DNA of 64,000 nucleotides from assembly GCA_020722685.1 (NCBI GenBank), contig DYKH01000005.1, positions 1 through 64,000 on the forward strand. Reading direction: 5' to 3'. The stretch comes from Caldithrix sp. (GTDB taxonomy: Bacteria; KSB1; UBA2214; DYKH01). Position numbers and translations under genes: made by a program. The notes under the pieces were generated by a model. The model was not told where the DNA came from and searched no databases. It saw only the letters and a program-made list of their open reading frames with translations. Below are positions 36,012-45,299 of the stretch, one piece after another; within the stretch, counting starts at the first letter, position 1; each line of letters opens with the position of its first letter.

Positions 36012-36268
36012 GTAAACAGATGATTCAGTTTCGAGGCGATTGTCGTTTCCCCTTGCTGAATGCCCTTGGCCGGTGCATTATCCGTTATCAAAACTAAAGT
36101 TGGTAATAGCGTAACGCAACGAGAATATGATCTACTCCACATTATGCAAACAAGAATTTGGCCATAGCTGTGCGAAGGCGATTTCCTAAATGAACGTTTG
36201 TGACTCTCCAATTAGCAGCCGTATTGGATCAGATAAGGAAAGTATCTATCCTGTGACGGGAGGGAAAA
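36012..36268. other. Intergenic region, nothing recognised
   Basis: About 255 bp. No gene, hairpin terminator or repeat was identified. GGGAGGG at 36258-36264 serves the next gene. Confidence 0.5.
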
Positions 36269-37105
36269 ATGTTTAAAAAGATTTTGCTGGCCGTTGATGG
36301 CTCGGTCTATACGGATGCCGTTCTTTCTTATGGCATCACGCTGGCAAAGGCGTTTCAGAGCCGACTGCATGTTATAACTGTGGCGGACATTCGGGTGTTC
36401 GAGTGGGTGAGCGCTGTCGGCGCCGATGGGTTTGTTCCCATCGTGCCTTCGGGCATCTATCAAGACGAGTCTCGAAAGGTGTTGGATGAGAAATGCGATA
36501 AGGTGCTGGAGAAATGTGCAAGCATCCTCAGCCTGGAGAAGCTGGATTTTCAGACCGAAAAGATTCTCGGCTCGCCGATGGATTCCATCTGCAACCGGGC
36601 GCAAGTTGCCGATTTGATTGTCATGGGCAAGCGCGGCGAGTTTGCCCGCTGGGATGCCCGCTCGTTAGGAGCGACGGTGGAAGCGGTCAGCCGCAAAGTT
36701 CGAAAGCCGGTTTTGGTGGCTGAAAAGAACTTTTCCCCCATTAAGAAAATCCTGGTCGCCTACGATGGCAGCAGGCATGCCAACCAAGCCCTGCTGTTTG
36801 TAGGCCATCTGGCCGAAGCCTTTCAATCCCAAATCACCATCCTCAGTGTAGCCGACGACAAAGAGGCCGGCGCCCGCTGTTGTCAGGAGGCAAAAGACTA
36901 TTTGCAGAGCTACGATATTCAATTGGCTCTGGACACCATACCGGGACATGCGGAAAAGGAAATTATCGACTATGCGGCCAAAGCGGGAGTCGATCTCATT
37001 GCCATGGGCGCCTTCGGCCACTCGCGGCTTAGGGAAGCTCTGCTCGGAAGCACAACCGAGCACATTTTGCGATTTGCGCAAAACTCCATCCTCTTAGCTC
37101 ATTAG
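36269..37105 (+). CDS. Tandem universal stress protein (UspA x2)
   Basis: 278 residues. Two Usp domains (about 1-145 and 155-278). The first starts MFKKILLAVDGSVYTDAVL, the second IKKILVAYDGSRHANQAL; both have the G-x2-G-x9-G-S/T ATP-loop region, best seen in the second (MGAFGHSRLREALLGSTTEHIL). The first copy is degenerate there (MGKRGEFARWDARSLGATVEAV). Such proteins bind ATP and respond to stress. It stands as a single gene. Confidence 0.9.
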   Translation: MFKKILLAVDGSVYTDAVLSYGITLAKAFQSRLHVITVADIRVFEWVSAVGADGFVPIVPSGIYQDESRKVLDEKCDKVLEKCASILSLEKLDFQTEKILGSPMDSICNRAQVADLIVMGKRGEFARWDARSLGATVEAVSRKVRKPVLVAEKNFSPIKKILVAYDGSRHANQALLFVGHLAEAFQSQITILSVADDKEAGARCCQEAKDYLQSYDIQLALDTIPGHAEKEIIDYAAKAGVDLIAMGAFGHSRLREALLGSTTEHILRFAQNSILLAH

Positions 37106-37149
37106 ACAATTAACCAAACCAGACTGCTGCAAAGAAAGGCTCATCAGGC

Positions 37150-38445
37150 ATGCCGACTAAGACCTATATTTCTTCCATATCGCAATACCTCGGTCAGGAG
37201 GTGACCGTTTCCGGATGGCTTTACAACAAGACACATAAAGGGCGACTGCAATTTCTGATGCTCAGAGATGGAACCGGCATTATTCAAGCGATCCTGTTCA
37301 AGAGCGACGCCAATAGCGAAATATTTGAAAAATGTTTGGGACTGCCGCAAGAGAGCTCTTTGATGGTAACAGGGGTGGTCACCGAGGATAAAAGAGCCAA
37401 AGGCGGCTTTGAATTGCAAGTCTCTGACATCAAGATCGTCCACGTTGCCGAAGAGTATCCCATCACGCCCAAGGAACATGGCATTGACTTTTTGATGGAC
37501 CACCGGCATCTTTGGCTGCGTTCGGTGAAACAACATGCGGTGCTAAGAATCCGCCATGAAGTGATCAAAGCCTGCCGGAATTATTTTGACGGCCTCGGCT
37601 TCACCTTGATCGATGCACCCATTTTTACCCCTGCTGCCTGTGAAGGTACAACCACACTTTTCGAGACCGATTATTTTGACCAAAAGGCTTACCTGACCCA
37701 AAGCGGCCAGCTTTATATGGAAGCCGGCGCCATGGCTTTTGGCAAAGTGTACTGTTTTGGTCCTACCTTTCGGGCGGAAAAGTCCAAGACCCGCCGGCAC
37801 TTGACCGAGTTCTGGATGATCGAGCCGGAGGTGGCCTATTGCGACTTGCAGCAGGATATGGATTTGGCCGAAGGCCTCATTGAGTTCATTGTCCAGCAGG
37901 TGTTGAAGAATAGGCGGGAAGACCTCGGCAAATTGGAACGAAACGTGGTGCCGCTGGAAAACATCAAGAGGCCGTTTCCGCGAATCACTTATGATCAGGC
38001 CGCGGAGATTTTGAAAAGCGCCAATGTCGAGTTCGAGTTCGGCAATGACTTTGGCGGCACCGATGAAACCGTGATCTCCGCAGCCTTTGATCGCCCGGTG
38101 ATGGTCACTCACTACCCGGCCAATGTCAAGGCCTTCTACATGAAAACTGATCCGGACCGGCCGGATCGCGCCTTGTGCGTGGATGTGCTGGCCCCGGAAG
38201 GTTACGGCGAAATCATTGGTGGCGGTCAAAGGGAAGACGACTTGAATGTGCTCTTGGACAAAATTAGGAGCCACCATCTGCCCGAAGATGCCTTTAAGTG
38301 GTATCTGGACTTGAGAAGATACGGCAGCGTGCCGCACGCCGGTTTTGGCATGGGCATCGAGCGCACCGTGGCTTGGATTTGCGGCTTGGCGCACATTCGT
38401 GAAACGATACCGTTTCCTAGAACCATGTCACGATTGTACCCGTAG
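37150..38445 (+). CDS. asnS: Asparaginyl-tRNA synthetase
   Basis: 431 residues. An N-terminal OB-fold anticodon-binding domain (to about 105; [26 protein letters not shown]) and a class II catalytic core ([21 protein letters not shown], motif 2; [16 protein letters not shown], motif 3). The presence of asnS rather than only AspRS-GatCAB implies direct Asn-tRNAAsn formation. The ending PRTMSRLYP is diagnostic for AsnRS. Followed 3 nt later by acyP. Confidence 0.95.
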   Translation: MPTKTYISSISQYLGQEVTVSGWLYNKTHKGRLQFLMLRDGTGIIQAILFKSDANSEIFEKCLGLPQESSLMVTGVVTEDKRAKGGFELQVSDIKIVHVAEEYPITPKEHGIDFLMDHRHLWLRSVKQHAVLRIRHEVIKACRNYFDGLGFTLIDAPIFTPAACEGTTTLFETDYFDQKAYLTQSGQLYMEAGAMAFGKVYCFGPTFRAEKSKTRRHLTEFWMIEPEVAYCDLQQDMDLAEGLIEFIVQQVLKNRREDLGKLERNVVPLENIKRPFPRITYDQAAEILKSANVEFEFGNDFGGTDETVISAAFDRPVMVTHYPANVKAFYMKTDPDRPDRALCVDVLAPEGYGEIIGGGQREDDLNVLLDKIRSHHLPEDAFKWYLDLRRYGSVPHAGFGMGIERTVAWICGLAHIRETIPFPRTMSRLYP

Positions 38446-38448
38446 AAT

Positions 38449-38724
38449 ATGCAAGTTTGTGCTTTAATTAGGGTCCTTGGGGAAGTTCAAGGTGTAGGCT
38501 TTCGCTATTTTGCTTTGATGGAGGCAAGACGCTTGGGCTTGAAGGGCTATGTGCGCAATCTGCGGGACGGCTCGGTCGAAAGTGAAGCTGAAGGCGCCAA
38601 AACAGAAATCGAGCGGTATCTGGACGCCTTGGAGCGTGGGCCGGCTTTTTCACGAGTTGAAGAGGTGCAGGTGGAATGGAAGCCGTTCGAGGGCAAACAT
38701 CAAGACTTTCGCATAACGTACTGA
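38449..38724 (+). CDS. acyP: Acylphosphatase
   Basis: 91 residues. The small alpha/beta enzyme that hydrolyses acyl phosphates. The catalytic loop GEVQGVGFRYFALMEARRLGLKGYVRNLRDGSVE contains the anion-binding arginine (FR) and the asparagine (RNL). Normal length. It sits between asnS and apt, likely one transcript. Confidence 0.93.
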   Translation: MQVCALIRVLGEVQGVGFRYFALMEARRLGLKGYVRNLRDGSVESEAEGAKTEIERYLDALERGPAFSRVEEVQVEWKPFEGKHQDFRITY

Positions 38725-38734
38725 AAGGAGCAGC

Positions 38735-39259
38735 ATGGCAGAACTCAAGGAAAAGATTCGCAACGTCGCGGATTTCCCCAAAAAGGGGATCGGCTTCAAA
38801 GATATTACTACCCTTGTTGGCGATGGGCCGAGTTTGCGCGAGGCCATCGCGCAAATGGACGCACTATTCGGCGAGGAGAAAGTTGACGTGGTGATCGGCA
38901 TCGAGTCCCGCGGCTTTATCTTTGCCGCCATCCTCGCGCATAAATGGGGAGTGGGAATGGTGCCGGTACGAAAGCCCGGCAAGCTGCCATATAAAACCAT
39001 CCGCGAGTCCTATGATTTGGAGTACGGCCAAGACGCCTTGGAAATGCACGTCGATGCGCTCAAACCGGAACAAAATGTTCTGATTGTCGATGACCTGTTA
39101 GCGACCGGCGGTACGGTGCAGGCAACGGCAAGATTGGTCGAACGCCAAGGCGCGCACGTCATAGGCTGCTGTTTTTTGGTGGAACTGGATTTTCTCTGCG
39201 GCCGGCGCAAGCTGGAGAAATACCGCGTCGAGTCTTTGGTGCATTATGCGGAGGAATAG
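38735..39259 (+). CDS. apt: Adenine phosphoribosyltransferase
   Basis: 174 residues, ATG 38735 with AAAGGAG upstream. Salvages adenine with PRPP to AMP. The order IRNVADFPKKGIGFKDITTLVGDG, GIESRGFIFAAILAHK, VPVRKPGKLPY and the PRPP loop VLIVDDLLATGGT is typical of Apt. Full length. Confidence 0.96.
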   Translation: MAELKEKIRNVADFPKKGIGFKDITTLVGDGPSLREAIAQMDALFGEEKVDVVIGIESRGFIFAAILAHKWGVGMVPVRKPGKLPYKTIRESYDLEYGQDALEMHVDALKPEQNVLIVDDLLATGGTVQATARLVERQGAHVIGCCFLVELDFLCGRRKLEKYRVESLVHYAEE

Positions 39260-39527
39260 CGAAGAAAACAAGGTTATTGCAAAAGCCTTGTTGCACTCGA
39301 AACCGACCGGGAGGGAGCGGCCGGTGGAGCAAGGTATAGTACCAAAGGATCAATGGGATATGACTTGCTTTTTAGGTAATTTTGTTATACTTTTATGGGC
39401 GTGGGCGGAGTCGGCCCACCAAGAAGGTCGTAGCGCCACAGGAAACGTGGTCAGAATTTTGTGGGAAATATAAGCAACAAGACAAAACCGGATGTCGATT
39501 TCGCCGACAAAACCAAAATAGTCCAAG

Positions 39528-39752
39528 ATGGATTTCACGGCTGCCGGGGCCTTTTATCGGCTATTTTGTGCTTTACCCAAGAAAGACCAATTGGCGGTGG
39601 CCCGGTATATTCTTCAGGAAAAGGAAATAAAGCGACTGCTTGCCCCAATCGAAAGCCCGAACCAACCGACTCGCAAGAGCTTTGCAGAAACTAAGGAACA
39701 CATGCCGGTCTTTACCTCGATTGATGATTTGCGTGATGACCTGCTATCATGA
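39528..39752 (+). CDS. Putative antitoxin of a YafQ-type pair
   Basis: 74 residues. Short acidic protein with a helical N-terminal half and ending FTSIDDLRDDLLS, a C-terminal segment typical of RelB/DinJ-type antitoxins that wrap the toxin. Its stop overlaps the toxin start (ATGA at 39749-39752), the usual arrangement. The partner toxin is broken (below), so the antitoxin may now be an orphan. Confidence 0.65.
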   Translation: MDFTAAGAFYRLFCALPKKDQLAVARYILQEKEIKRLLAPIESPNQPTRKSFAETKEHMPVFTSIDDLRDDLLS

Positions 39753-40021
39753 AGTATCGAATTCGGAGGACGTCTCAATTTAAGAGAGATGCAAAGCGGG
39801 CTACCAAACGCGGCAAAGATATTGAGCGGTTGCTTTTAATCGTGCAGGAGCTTGCGGAAGGGCGTCGGCTGTCCTCCCAATATCAACGTCATCCACTGCA
39901 TGGACAAAACAAGCGAAAGCGTGATTGTCACATTGAGCCGGATTGAATTATGATATATGCGTTTGAGGAGGAAGAGTTGATTCTGCATCGAACCGGTTTT
40001 CATGGTGACTTGTTTGGATGA
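39749..40021 (+). pseudogene. YafQ/RelE-type toxin with an in-frame nonsense codon
   Basis: The frame begins MKYRIRRTSQFKRDAKRATKRGKD, a YafQ-family mRNA interferase start, and reaches CHIEPD at residue 65, where a TGA (39944-39946) replaces the family's conserved Trp (CHIEPDW). Reading on gives IMIYAFEEEELILHRTGFHGDLFG up to the TGA at 40019-40021, which is the expected end of the family, including the catalytic-region histidine near the C-terminus (FH). A single G to A change (TGG to TGA) therefore truncates the toxin and removes its active-site residues. Confidence 0.8.
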
Positions 40022-40222
40022 ACAAATTCGGTGTCCGGAAATAATGCACAAGAGCGATCAAGACGCTCCACGAACTTTTCCAAGTAAAGGCGGCTGATGA
40101 GAGGAGCGACATAATTTAACGTACGGTTTTCTTCACCGCATGCCTTTTGTGCCTTAGCTGCAGAAATCTGCTCCTATCGTTCAGGCAATTCATAGATGTC
40201 CACTAACCCTGCCGGAGGTTGG
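40022..40222. other. Short intergenic region
   Basis: No gene or signal recognised between the broken toxin and the butyrate kinase gene. Confidence 0.4.
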
Positions 40223-41308
40223 ATGTTTCGTGTGTTTGTGATCAATCCAGGTTCCACGTCGACGAAAGTTGCTCTTTATGAGGATGAACGTGAATTTTTT
40301 GTCGAAAACCTATCCCACTCCACCAACGATCTCGCCCAATTTTCCAATATTTCCAGCCAATATCCGTTTCGTTTTCAAGCCATTTCAGCCATCCTGGAGC
40401 GCCGGGAAATAGCCAGAGAGAGTATCGCCGCCTTTGTAGGCAGAGGCGGGCTGCTGCGCCCCATCCCCAGCGGCACCTATTTGGTGGATGAAGTAATGCT
40501 CAGAGATTTGCAGTCGGCACCGTTAGGCGAGCATGCCTCGAACCTGGGCGGCATCTTAGCCAATGCCTTTGCGTCCGCCGTCGGCAAGCCTGCTTTCATT
40601 GTCGATCCGGTAGTGGTTGATGAATTGGATCCCATCGCCCGTTTTTCCGGCCATCCGGAATTGCCGCGAGTGAGCATTTTCCACGCCTTGAATCACAAGG
40701 CGGTGGCCCGCAAGGCTGCGGCCAAGCTTGGCAAATCCTATGCGGAAGTCAATTTCATCGTCGCTCATTTGGGCGGCGGTATTTCTATCGCTTCCCATAA
40801 GAAGGGGAAAGTGGTGGACGTAAACAATGCCCTTGACGGAGAGGGTCCCTTTTCGCCGGAACGAACCGGCACACTGCCGGTCGGCGCCCTGGTGCGATTG
40901 TGCTTTTCGGGGAAATACTCAAAAGAGGAAATACAAAGAATGATAAAAGGCCGGGGTGGCATGGTCGCCTATCTGGGCATGAACGACATGCGCGAGGTAA
41001 CCAAGCTCGTTCAATCCGGAAACCATCACGCCCAGATGGTTTACCAAGCCATGGCGTATCAGGTGGCCAAGGAAATCGCCGCTCATGGCGCGGTTTTGAA
41101 GGGCAAAATAGATGCGATTGTCCTCTCCGGGGGAATCGCTCACGATCGACAATTCGTTGCTTGGATCGAGGAGCGCTGTTCCTTCTTGGCGCCGGTGCTG
41201 GTTTTTCCCGGCGAAGAAGAAATGCAGGCATTGGCATGGGGAGCTTTGCGCGTTTTACGCGGAGAAGAAAAAGCGAAGGATTACGCCACCGAGAGGGAGA
41301 AGTTATGA
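40223..41308 (+). CDS. buk: Butyrate kinase
   Basis: 361 residues from ATG 40223 (GGAGG at 40214-40218; ATG 40196 is the alternative). ASKHA-fold acyl kinase: VINPGSTSTKVALYED is the phosphate-1 loop, VGRGGLLRPIPSGTY, HALNHKAVAR and AHLGGGISIASHKKGKVVDVNNALDGEGPFSPERTG are diagnostic of butyrate/branched-chain acid kinases. It makes ATP from butyryl phosphate or activates fatty acids. Overlaps ptb by 4 nt, giving the order buk-ptb. Confidence 0.93.
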   Translation: MFRVFVINPGSTSTKVALYEDEREFFVENLSHSTNDLAQFSNISSQYPFRFQAISAILERREIARESIAAFVGRGGLLRPIPSGTYLVDEVMLRDLQSAPLGEHASNLGGILANAFASAVGKPAFIVDPVVVDELDPIARFSGHPELPRVSIFHALNHKAVARKAAAKLGKSYAEVNFIVAHLGGGISIASHKKGKVVDVNNALDGEGPFSPERTGTLPVGALVRLCFSGKYSKEEIQRMIKGRGGMVAYLGMNDMREVTKLVQSGNHHAQMVYQAMAYQVAKEIAAHGAVLKGKIDAIVLSGGIAHDRQFVAWIEERCSFLAPVLVFPGEEEMQALAWGALRVLRGEEKAKDYATEREKL

Positions 41309-42219
41309 TCCGATCCTTTGATGAGCTGATTAGTGTCGTTAAAGGAAGGCCGAAGAAAACCATCGCCGTTGCTATGGCTGAAGAAGATGACGTTTTGCTT
41401 GCCATATCCCATGCCCAGCGTGAGGGCATTGCCGACGGCGTCTTGGTTGGGAACCGGGAGAAAATCATCGCCTGTGGTTTGAAGCACCGAATCGATATCA
41501 GCCATTTCGATATCGTCCATGCCGATGATGAGAATCAGTCCGTTGTGCGCGCGATCCAATTGGTGCGCGAGCATTTGGCGGACACTCTGATGAAAGGCAA
41601 GTGCGCCACTGCCACTCTTCTCAAAGGCGTGCTCGACAAGGATCATGGACTTCGCTCCGGCAATTTTTTGTCTCATTTTGCGGCGTTTGAAGTGCCGGCT
41701 TATCCCAAGCTCATTTTTATGTCGGATGCGGGCATGAACATCGCCCCGGACTTGCCGACCAAGATTGCCATTGTCGAAAACGCAGTGGCCGCGGTAAAAC
41801 TGCTCGGCATTTCCCAGCCCAAGGTCGCTGTTATTGCTGCAGTGGAAAAGGTCAATTTCGATTCCATGCCCTGTACCGTCGATGCGGCCATTTTGTCCAA
41901 GATGGGAGGGAGAGGGCAAATCAAGGGCGCCATCATCGACGGCCCACTGGCGTTGGACAACGCAGTCAGCGCCAAGGCCTGTGAGGTCAAAGGCATTGAC
42001 AGTCCCGTCGGCGGCGATGCGGATATTCTGATCATGCCGGATATAGAGGCGGCCAATGTTTTTTACAAGACAATGACCTACTTAGGCCAGTCCAAGACGG
42101 CCGGCATCATCATCGGCGCGAAAGTGCCCATCATCCTGACTTCTCGGGCCGATAGCGAAGAGACCAAATTTCTTTCCATCGCCTTGGGCATGATCACCAG
42201 TATGCGCGAGGCAGAATAG
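41305..42219 (+). CDS. ptb: Phosphate butyryltransferase
   Basis: 304 residues from ATG 41305, overlapping the buk stop as ATGA. Transfers butyryl or branched acyl groups between CoA and phosphate. Family features: LMKGKCATATLLKGVLDKDHGLR, VAAVEKVNFDSMPCTVDAA, GAIIDGPLALDNAVS and GGDADILIMPDIEAANVFYK. With buk it links acyl-CoA to ATP. No fermentation genes are adjacent. Confidence 0.94.
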   Translation: MIRSFDELISVVKGRPKKTIAVAMAEEDDVLLAISHAQREGIADGVLVGNREKIIACGLKHRIDISHFDIVHADDENQSVVRAIQLVREHLADTLMKGKCATATLLKGVLDKDHGLRSGNFLSHFAAFEVPAYPKLIFMSDAGMNIAPDLPTKIAIVENAVAAVKLLGISQPKVAVIAAVEKVNFDSMPCTVDAAILSKMGGRGQIKGAIIDGPLALDNAVSAKACEVKGIDSPVGGDADILIMPDIEAANVFYKTMTYLGQSKTAGIIIGAKVPIILTSRADSEETKFLSIALGMITSMREAE

Positions 42220-42339
42220 GCAATAGCCAAGCAGACGTCTCAATGGTTTGATCATTTCTAAGGCACGATTCCAAAACACCTCTGCAATCTTGGTATTGGC
42301 AACAGTTATTTAGTTCATCAGTCAAAGCAGGAAATGACC

Positions 42340-45231
42340 ATGAGAAAAAGTAATGATAAAATGAGTTCATGGAAAGTCTCGCCCTTTCTGATCCTCTTCA
42401 TCCCCACGATCATGCTCGCGCAGATTCAAGCCAAGAAATGGACGGATGGAGTGCCTACCTTTGTCCACACCAGAGCCGGTGTCCGGGTCGTCGTGGACAC
42501 GACCGTGCACCTTGAGCCAGTCTATGCAACCAGCGATTCCGATTCGCTGAATTTCTTTCTCAACGGAATCGACTGGACGTGGCCGCAAACGAACATTCCA
42601 ACCGGAGGGGAAGCTGAGGACATTGATTACCGGAACGTCTCTGGCCAGGATTTATATCTTCTCACCGACAAGTCCGATAAGAGGGTGATCGAGGTGAAGG
42701 TCACCGCCACCGGGATCGAAGAAGTTTGGTCTTCGGGCAGTATCAGTCTGCTTTTGCCTGTTGATGCTTTTAGCTTTGTGGAAAACAACCTCGATAAGAT
42801 CCTCATCACGGATCAAGGCAGTCATCGGGTGATAAAAGTCAATCGTACCACCAAAGCCATTGAATGGCAATACGGATCCATTGCCGGTAGCTCCTACAAT
42901 CAGCTTACCTTTCCGGCGGACGCGATGAAAGTGCCTGATAGCAGCCAATACGTCATCGCCGATTACGGCAATTCCCGCGTGATCATCGTGGACGAGGCGA
43001 GCAAGAATTTATTGTGGGAGCTCGGCGCCGACAGCCTTAAAAGTCCCGTGGATGTCGAGTATCTACCCGCCACCGGTGAAATCCTTATCACCGACTTGGG
43101 CAGAAACCGTGTTTTCAAGATACGCCGGGATACCAAAGAGGTAACCTGGCAGATCGGTGTTCAAACCGTGGACGGTCAATTAGGCGTCAATGCTCCCACG
43201 GATGCCGATGCCTTGGCCAATGGCAACGTTCTCATCGCCGATGCCGGCAACAATAGAATTATCGAAGTGGATTCTACCGGAACAATCGTCTGGCAATTCA
43301 AACAATCGCTGCAAGTCCTGAGAGACGTCGACTTGCTACCCGATAATCGGTTGTTGGCTGTCTATCTGGATTCGACCTCCAGCAAGACTTATCCTGTTCG
43401 TTTGGGGTACAAGAGCGCCTGGATCGAGTCCGATACCTACCGAGTCTCAACCGACGTGAATTTCGAACAACTCTTTTGGCAGGTCGACACGCTGGCGGGA
43501 GTCACGTCCGTGCAGCTTAAGGTGCGCACTGGCGCTGACATCAATGAGCTGCAAAGATCCCCCTGGTACGGACCAAAAGGTGACACCTCGGCTGTTTTCA
43601 AATGGAGTGGTGATTCATTGGGCTCGGTTCATAGAGGTGACCGATGGTATCAGGTGCGCGCCTATCTATTTACCAGTGACCCCAGAGAAACACCGGTGGT
43701 GAATAGCATAACCATGCGCTATTATTACTACGATTCCAGCGCCCCGCCGGGAGAGCAGCGTCCCTATTTTTATACCGGCCCCATCGGTCTGACCGACGAA
43801 ACCAGTATGCCAAAGTGGAAAAAGCTCATATATCGGACGGTTTTCCCGGAAAATCCCGCACGGCGCAATGACGTTCAATTCAATATCCGCATTATGAACA
43901 AGGCGGGCACGGTTCGCCTGCATGAGTTTAATACCACCACTTTGGCAACCATGGATACGGTCAATTTGGAGACCGTCACAGAATTGCAACGCACGAAAGC
44001 AATCTTTCTGCTGGGGACGCCCATCACGACTAACTCTGCCGTGACGCCACAATTGGCCTATTGGGAAATCCAATACGATTCCGTCGGTACCACCAAATCA
44101 ACGGCCATGTTTGTCAATAGCGATGGCATCGCCTCGCCCTACTATCGGGCATCGGAGCCCAATCCTCAGAAAGCCGGCAAGTTCGACAAAGCGGATATCA
44201 TTTTAGACGATAACGACTCGGAGCAATTCTATGCTACGGTTTTCGTTCTACTCAAAGCGCGCAAAAGTGGAGATCGTTTGCGAACGGATCTGACGTTGCA
44301 AACGCCATTATACTTCCGCTCCCTGGAGCCGATTCCAATCTACATGACCTCCACTGTCGATACCACCAACAAGACTTTGGAGGTGCTTGACCGTGACACT
44401 CTGATCGTCAGTTATCAAGATGTGAACGATCCTACCGATGTGTCGGCGGATAGCATATTGGTGCTGAGAGCCACCGAAGGCGAATTGGCCATTGAAAATA
44501 GCCGGGGTGTCAAGATCACCAGAGTGGATTTCGGTGATTTGCTTTTTGTCCGTATCAAGAATGAGCAAGACCGCAACATCGATTTGGTCAAACGTGATTC
44601 CGTGACCGTCACCCTTCGCAACAGCGCTCCCTTGGACGAGGAAGTGCTCACGCTCTACGAGGTCGCCAATCAAAGTGGGGCATTCGACACCGGAGAATTT
44701 CGCAACCTGACAGGCATCCGGGTGGAGCAGAACAATAACGGCATCCAAAATGACGGCAAAATTCAATCCTTGCCAGGGCAATTCATCACCGCAAGCTATG
44801 TGGATGACTTTGACCTCAATCAGGCAGTGCCGGTGCCGGATTCGGGCGGCAATGTCTTCATCAGTCTTGGCGGTGCGCCCTACGTGGTAGAAGTAGCACC
44901 GAATCCATTCTACGAAAGGAAATATGACACCTTCCGCTTGCGGGTGGCTTCGGCGACCGGCTCTTTGGCGGTGAGCAAGATTGAAGTGTTCAACATCGCC
45001 GGGGAAAAGGTGCGCGAAATCCCCGGCGAGTCACTTGATTTTAGTACCGGCTTGCCCGTGCCGAACAAGGTCTATGGCTTAGTCGAAAACTGGTGGGATT
45101 TGCGCAACGACAATGGCAATCAAGTGGCCAGCGGGACCTATTGGGTCAAAGTCCATGCCGACTTGACCAGCGAAGAAACGGGAGACTTGGAGCGGGTGGT
45201 GTTCATTAGAAAGTTCGCTTTGATCCGCTGA
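42340..45231 (+). CDS. Large secreted beta-propeller protein with FlgD/type IX-like C-terminal module
   Basis: 963 residues from ATG 42340 (AGGA 7 nt upstream). An N-terminal signal sequence (SPFLILFIPTIMLAQ) precedes an NHL/PQQ-like beta-propeller of repeated D....V.ITDxGxxRVxKV blocks (about 90-340), a long region of beta-sandwich character, and a C-terminal module APNPF...F....V...G..V.EI...WWDLRNDNGNQVASGTYWVKV that matches the FlgD Ig-like/type IX sorting-like domain of FCB bacteria. It is presumably exported to the surface. The next gene is an outer-membrane PorV-OmpA-AMIN protein 68 nt downstream, suggesting a functional pair. Confidence 0.75.
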   Translation: MRKSNDKMSSWKVSPFLILFIPTIMLAQIQAKKWTDGVPTFVHTRAGVRVVVDTTVHLEPVYATSDSDSLNFFLNGIDWTWPQTNIPTGGEAEDIDYRNVSGQDLYLLTDKSDKRVIEVKVTATGIEEVWSSGSISLLLPVDAFSFVENNLDKILITDQGSHRVIKVNRTTKAIEWQYGSIAGSSYNQLTFPADAMKVPDSSQYVIADYGNSRVIIVDEASKNLLWELGADSLKSPVDVEYLPATGEILITDLGRNRVFKIRRDTKEVTWQIGVQTVDGQLGVNAPTDADALANGNVLIADAGNNRIIEVDSTGTIVWQFKQSLQVLRDVDLLPDNRLLAVYLDSTSSKTYPVRLGYKSAWIESDTYRVSTDVNFEQLFWQVDTLAGVTSVQLKVRTGADINELQRSPWYGPKGDTSAVFKWSGDSLGSVHRGDRWYQVRAYLFTSDPRETPVVNSITMRYYYYDSSAPPGEQRPYFYTGPIGLTDETSMPKWKKLIYRTVFPENPARRNDVQFNIRIMNKAGTVRLHEFNTTTLATMDTVNLETVTELQRTKAIFLLGTPITTNSAVTPQLAYWEIQYDSVGTTKSTAMFVNSDGIASPYYRASEPNPQKAGKFDKADIILDDNDSEQFYATVFVLLKARKSGDRLRTDLTLQTPLYFRSLEPIPIYMTSTVDTTNKTLEVLDRDTLIVSYQDVNDPTDVSADSILVLRATEGELAIENSRGVKITRVDFGDLLFVRIKNEQDRNIDLVKRDSVTVTLRNSAPLDEEVLTLYEVANQSGAFDTGEFRNLTGIRVEQNNNGIQNDGKIQSLPGQFITASYVDDFDLNQAVPVPDSGGNVFISLGGAPYVVEVAPNPFYERKYDTFRLRVASATGSLAVSKIEVFNIAGEKVREIPGESLDFSTGLPVPNKVYGLVENWWDLRNDNGNQVASGTYWVKVHADLTSEETGDLERVVFIRKFALIR

Positions 45232-45299
45232 TCTCTTGAGCAGAGAGTCCAAGTTACCAAGCATTCCTTGAATTTTTGGCAACGTAAGTTGGAGCAAAA

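Noticed and set aside
39944..39946. Selenocysteine at the TGA in the YafQ-like toxin
   Set aside because: The family has Trp, not Cys, at this position, and no SECIS-like hairpin follows; nonsense mutation is simpler.
40900..41304. N-terminal extension of ptb to 40900
   Set aside because: It would overlap most of buk in another frame; ATG 41305 with the ATGA overlap is the natural start.
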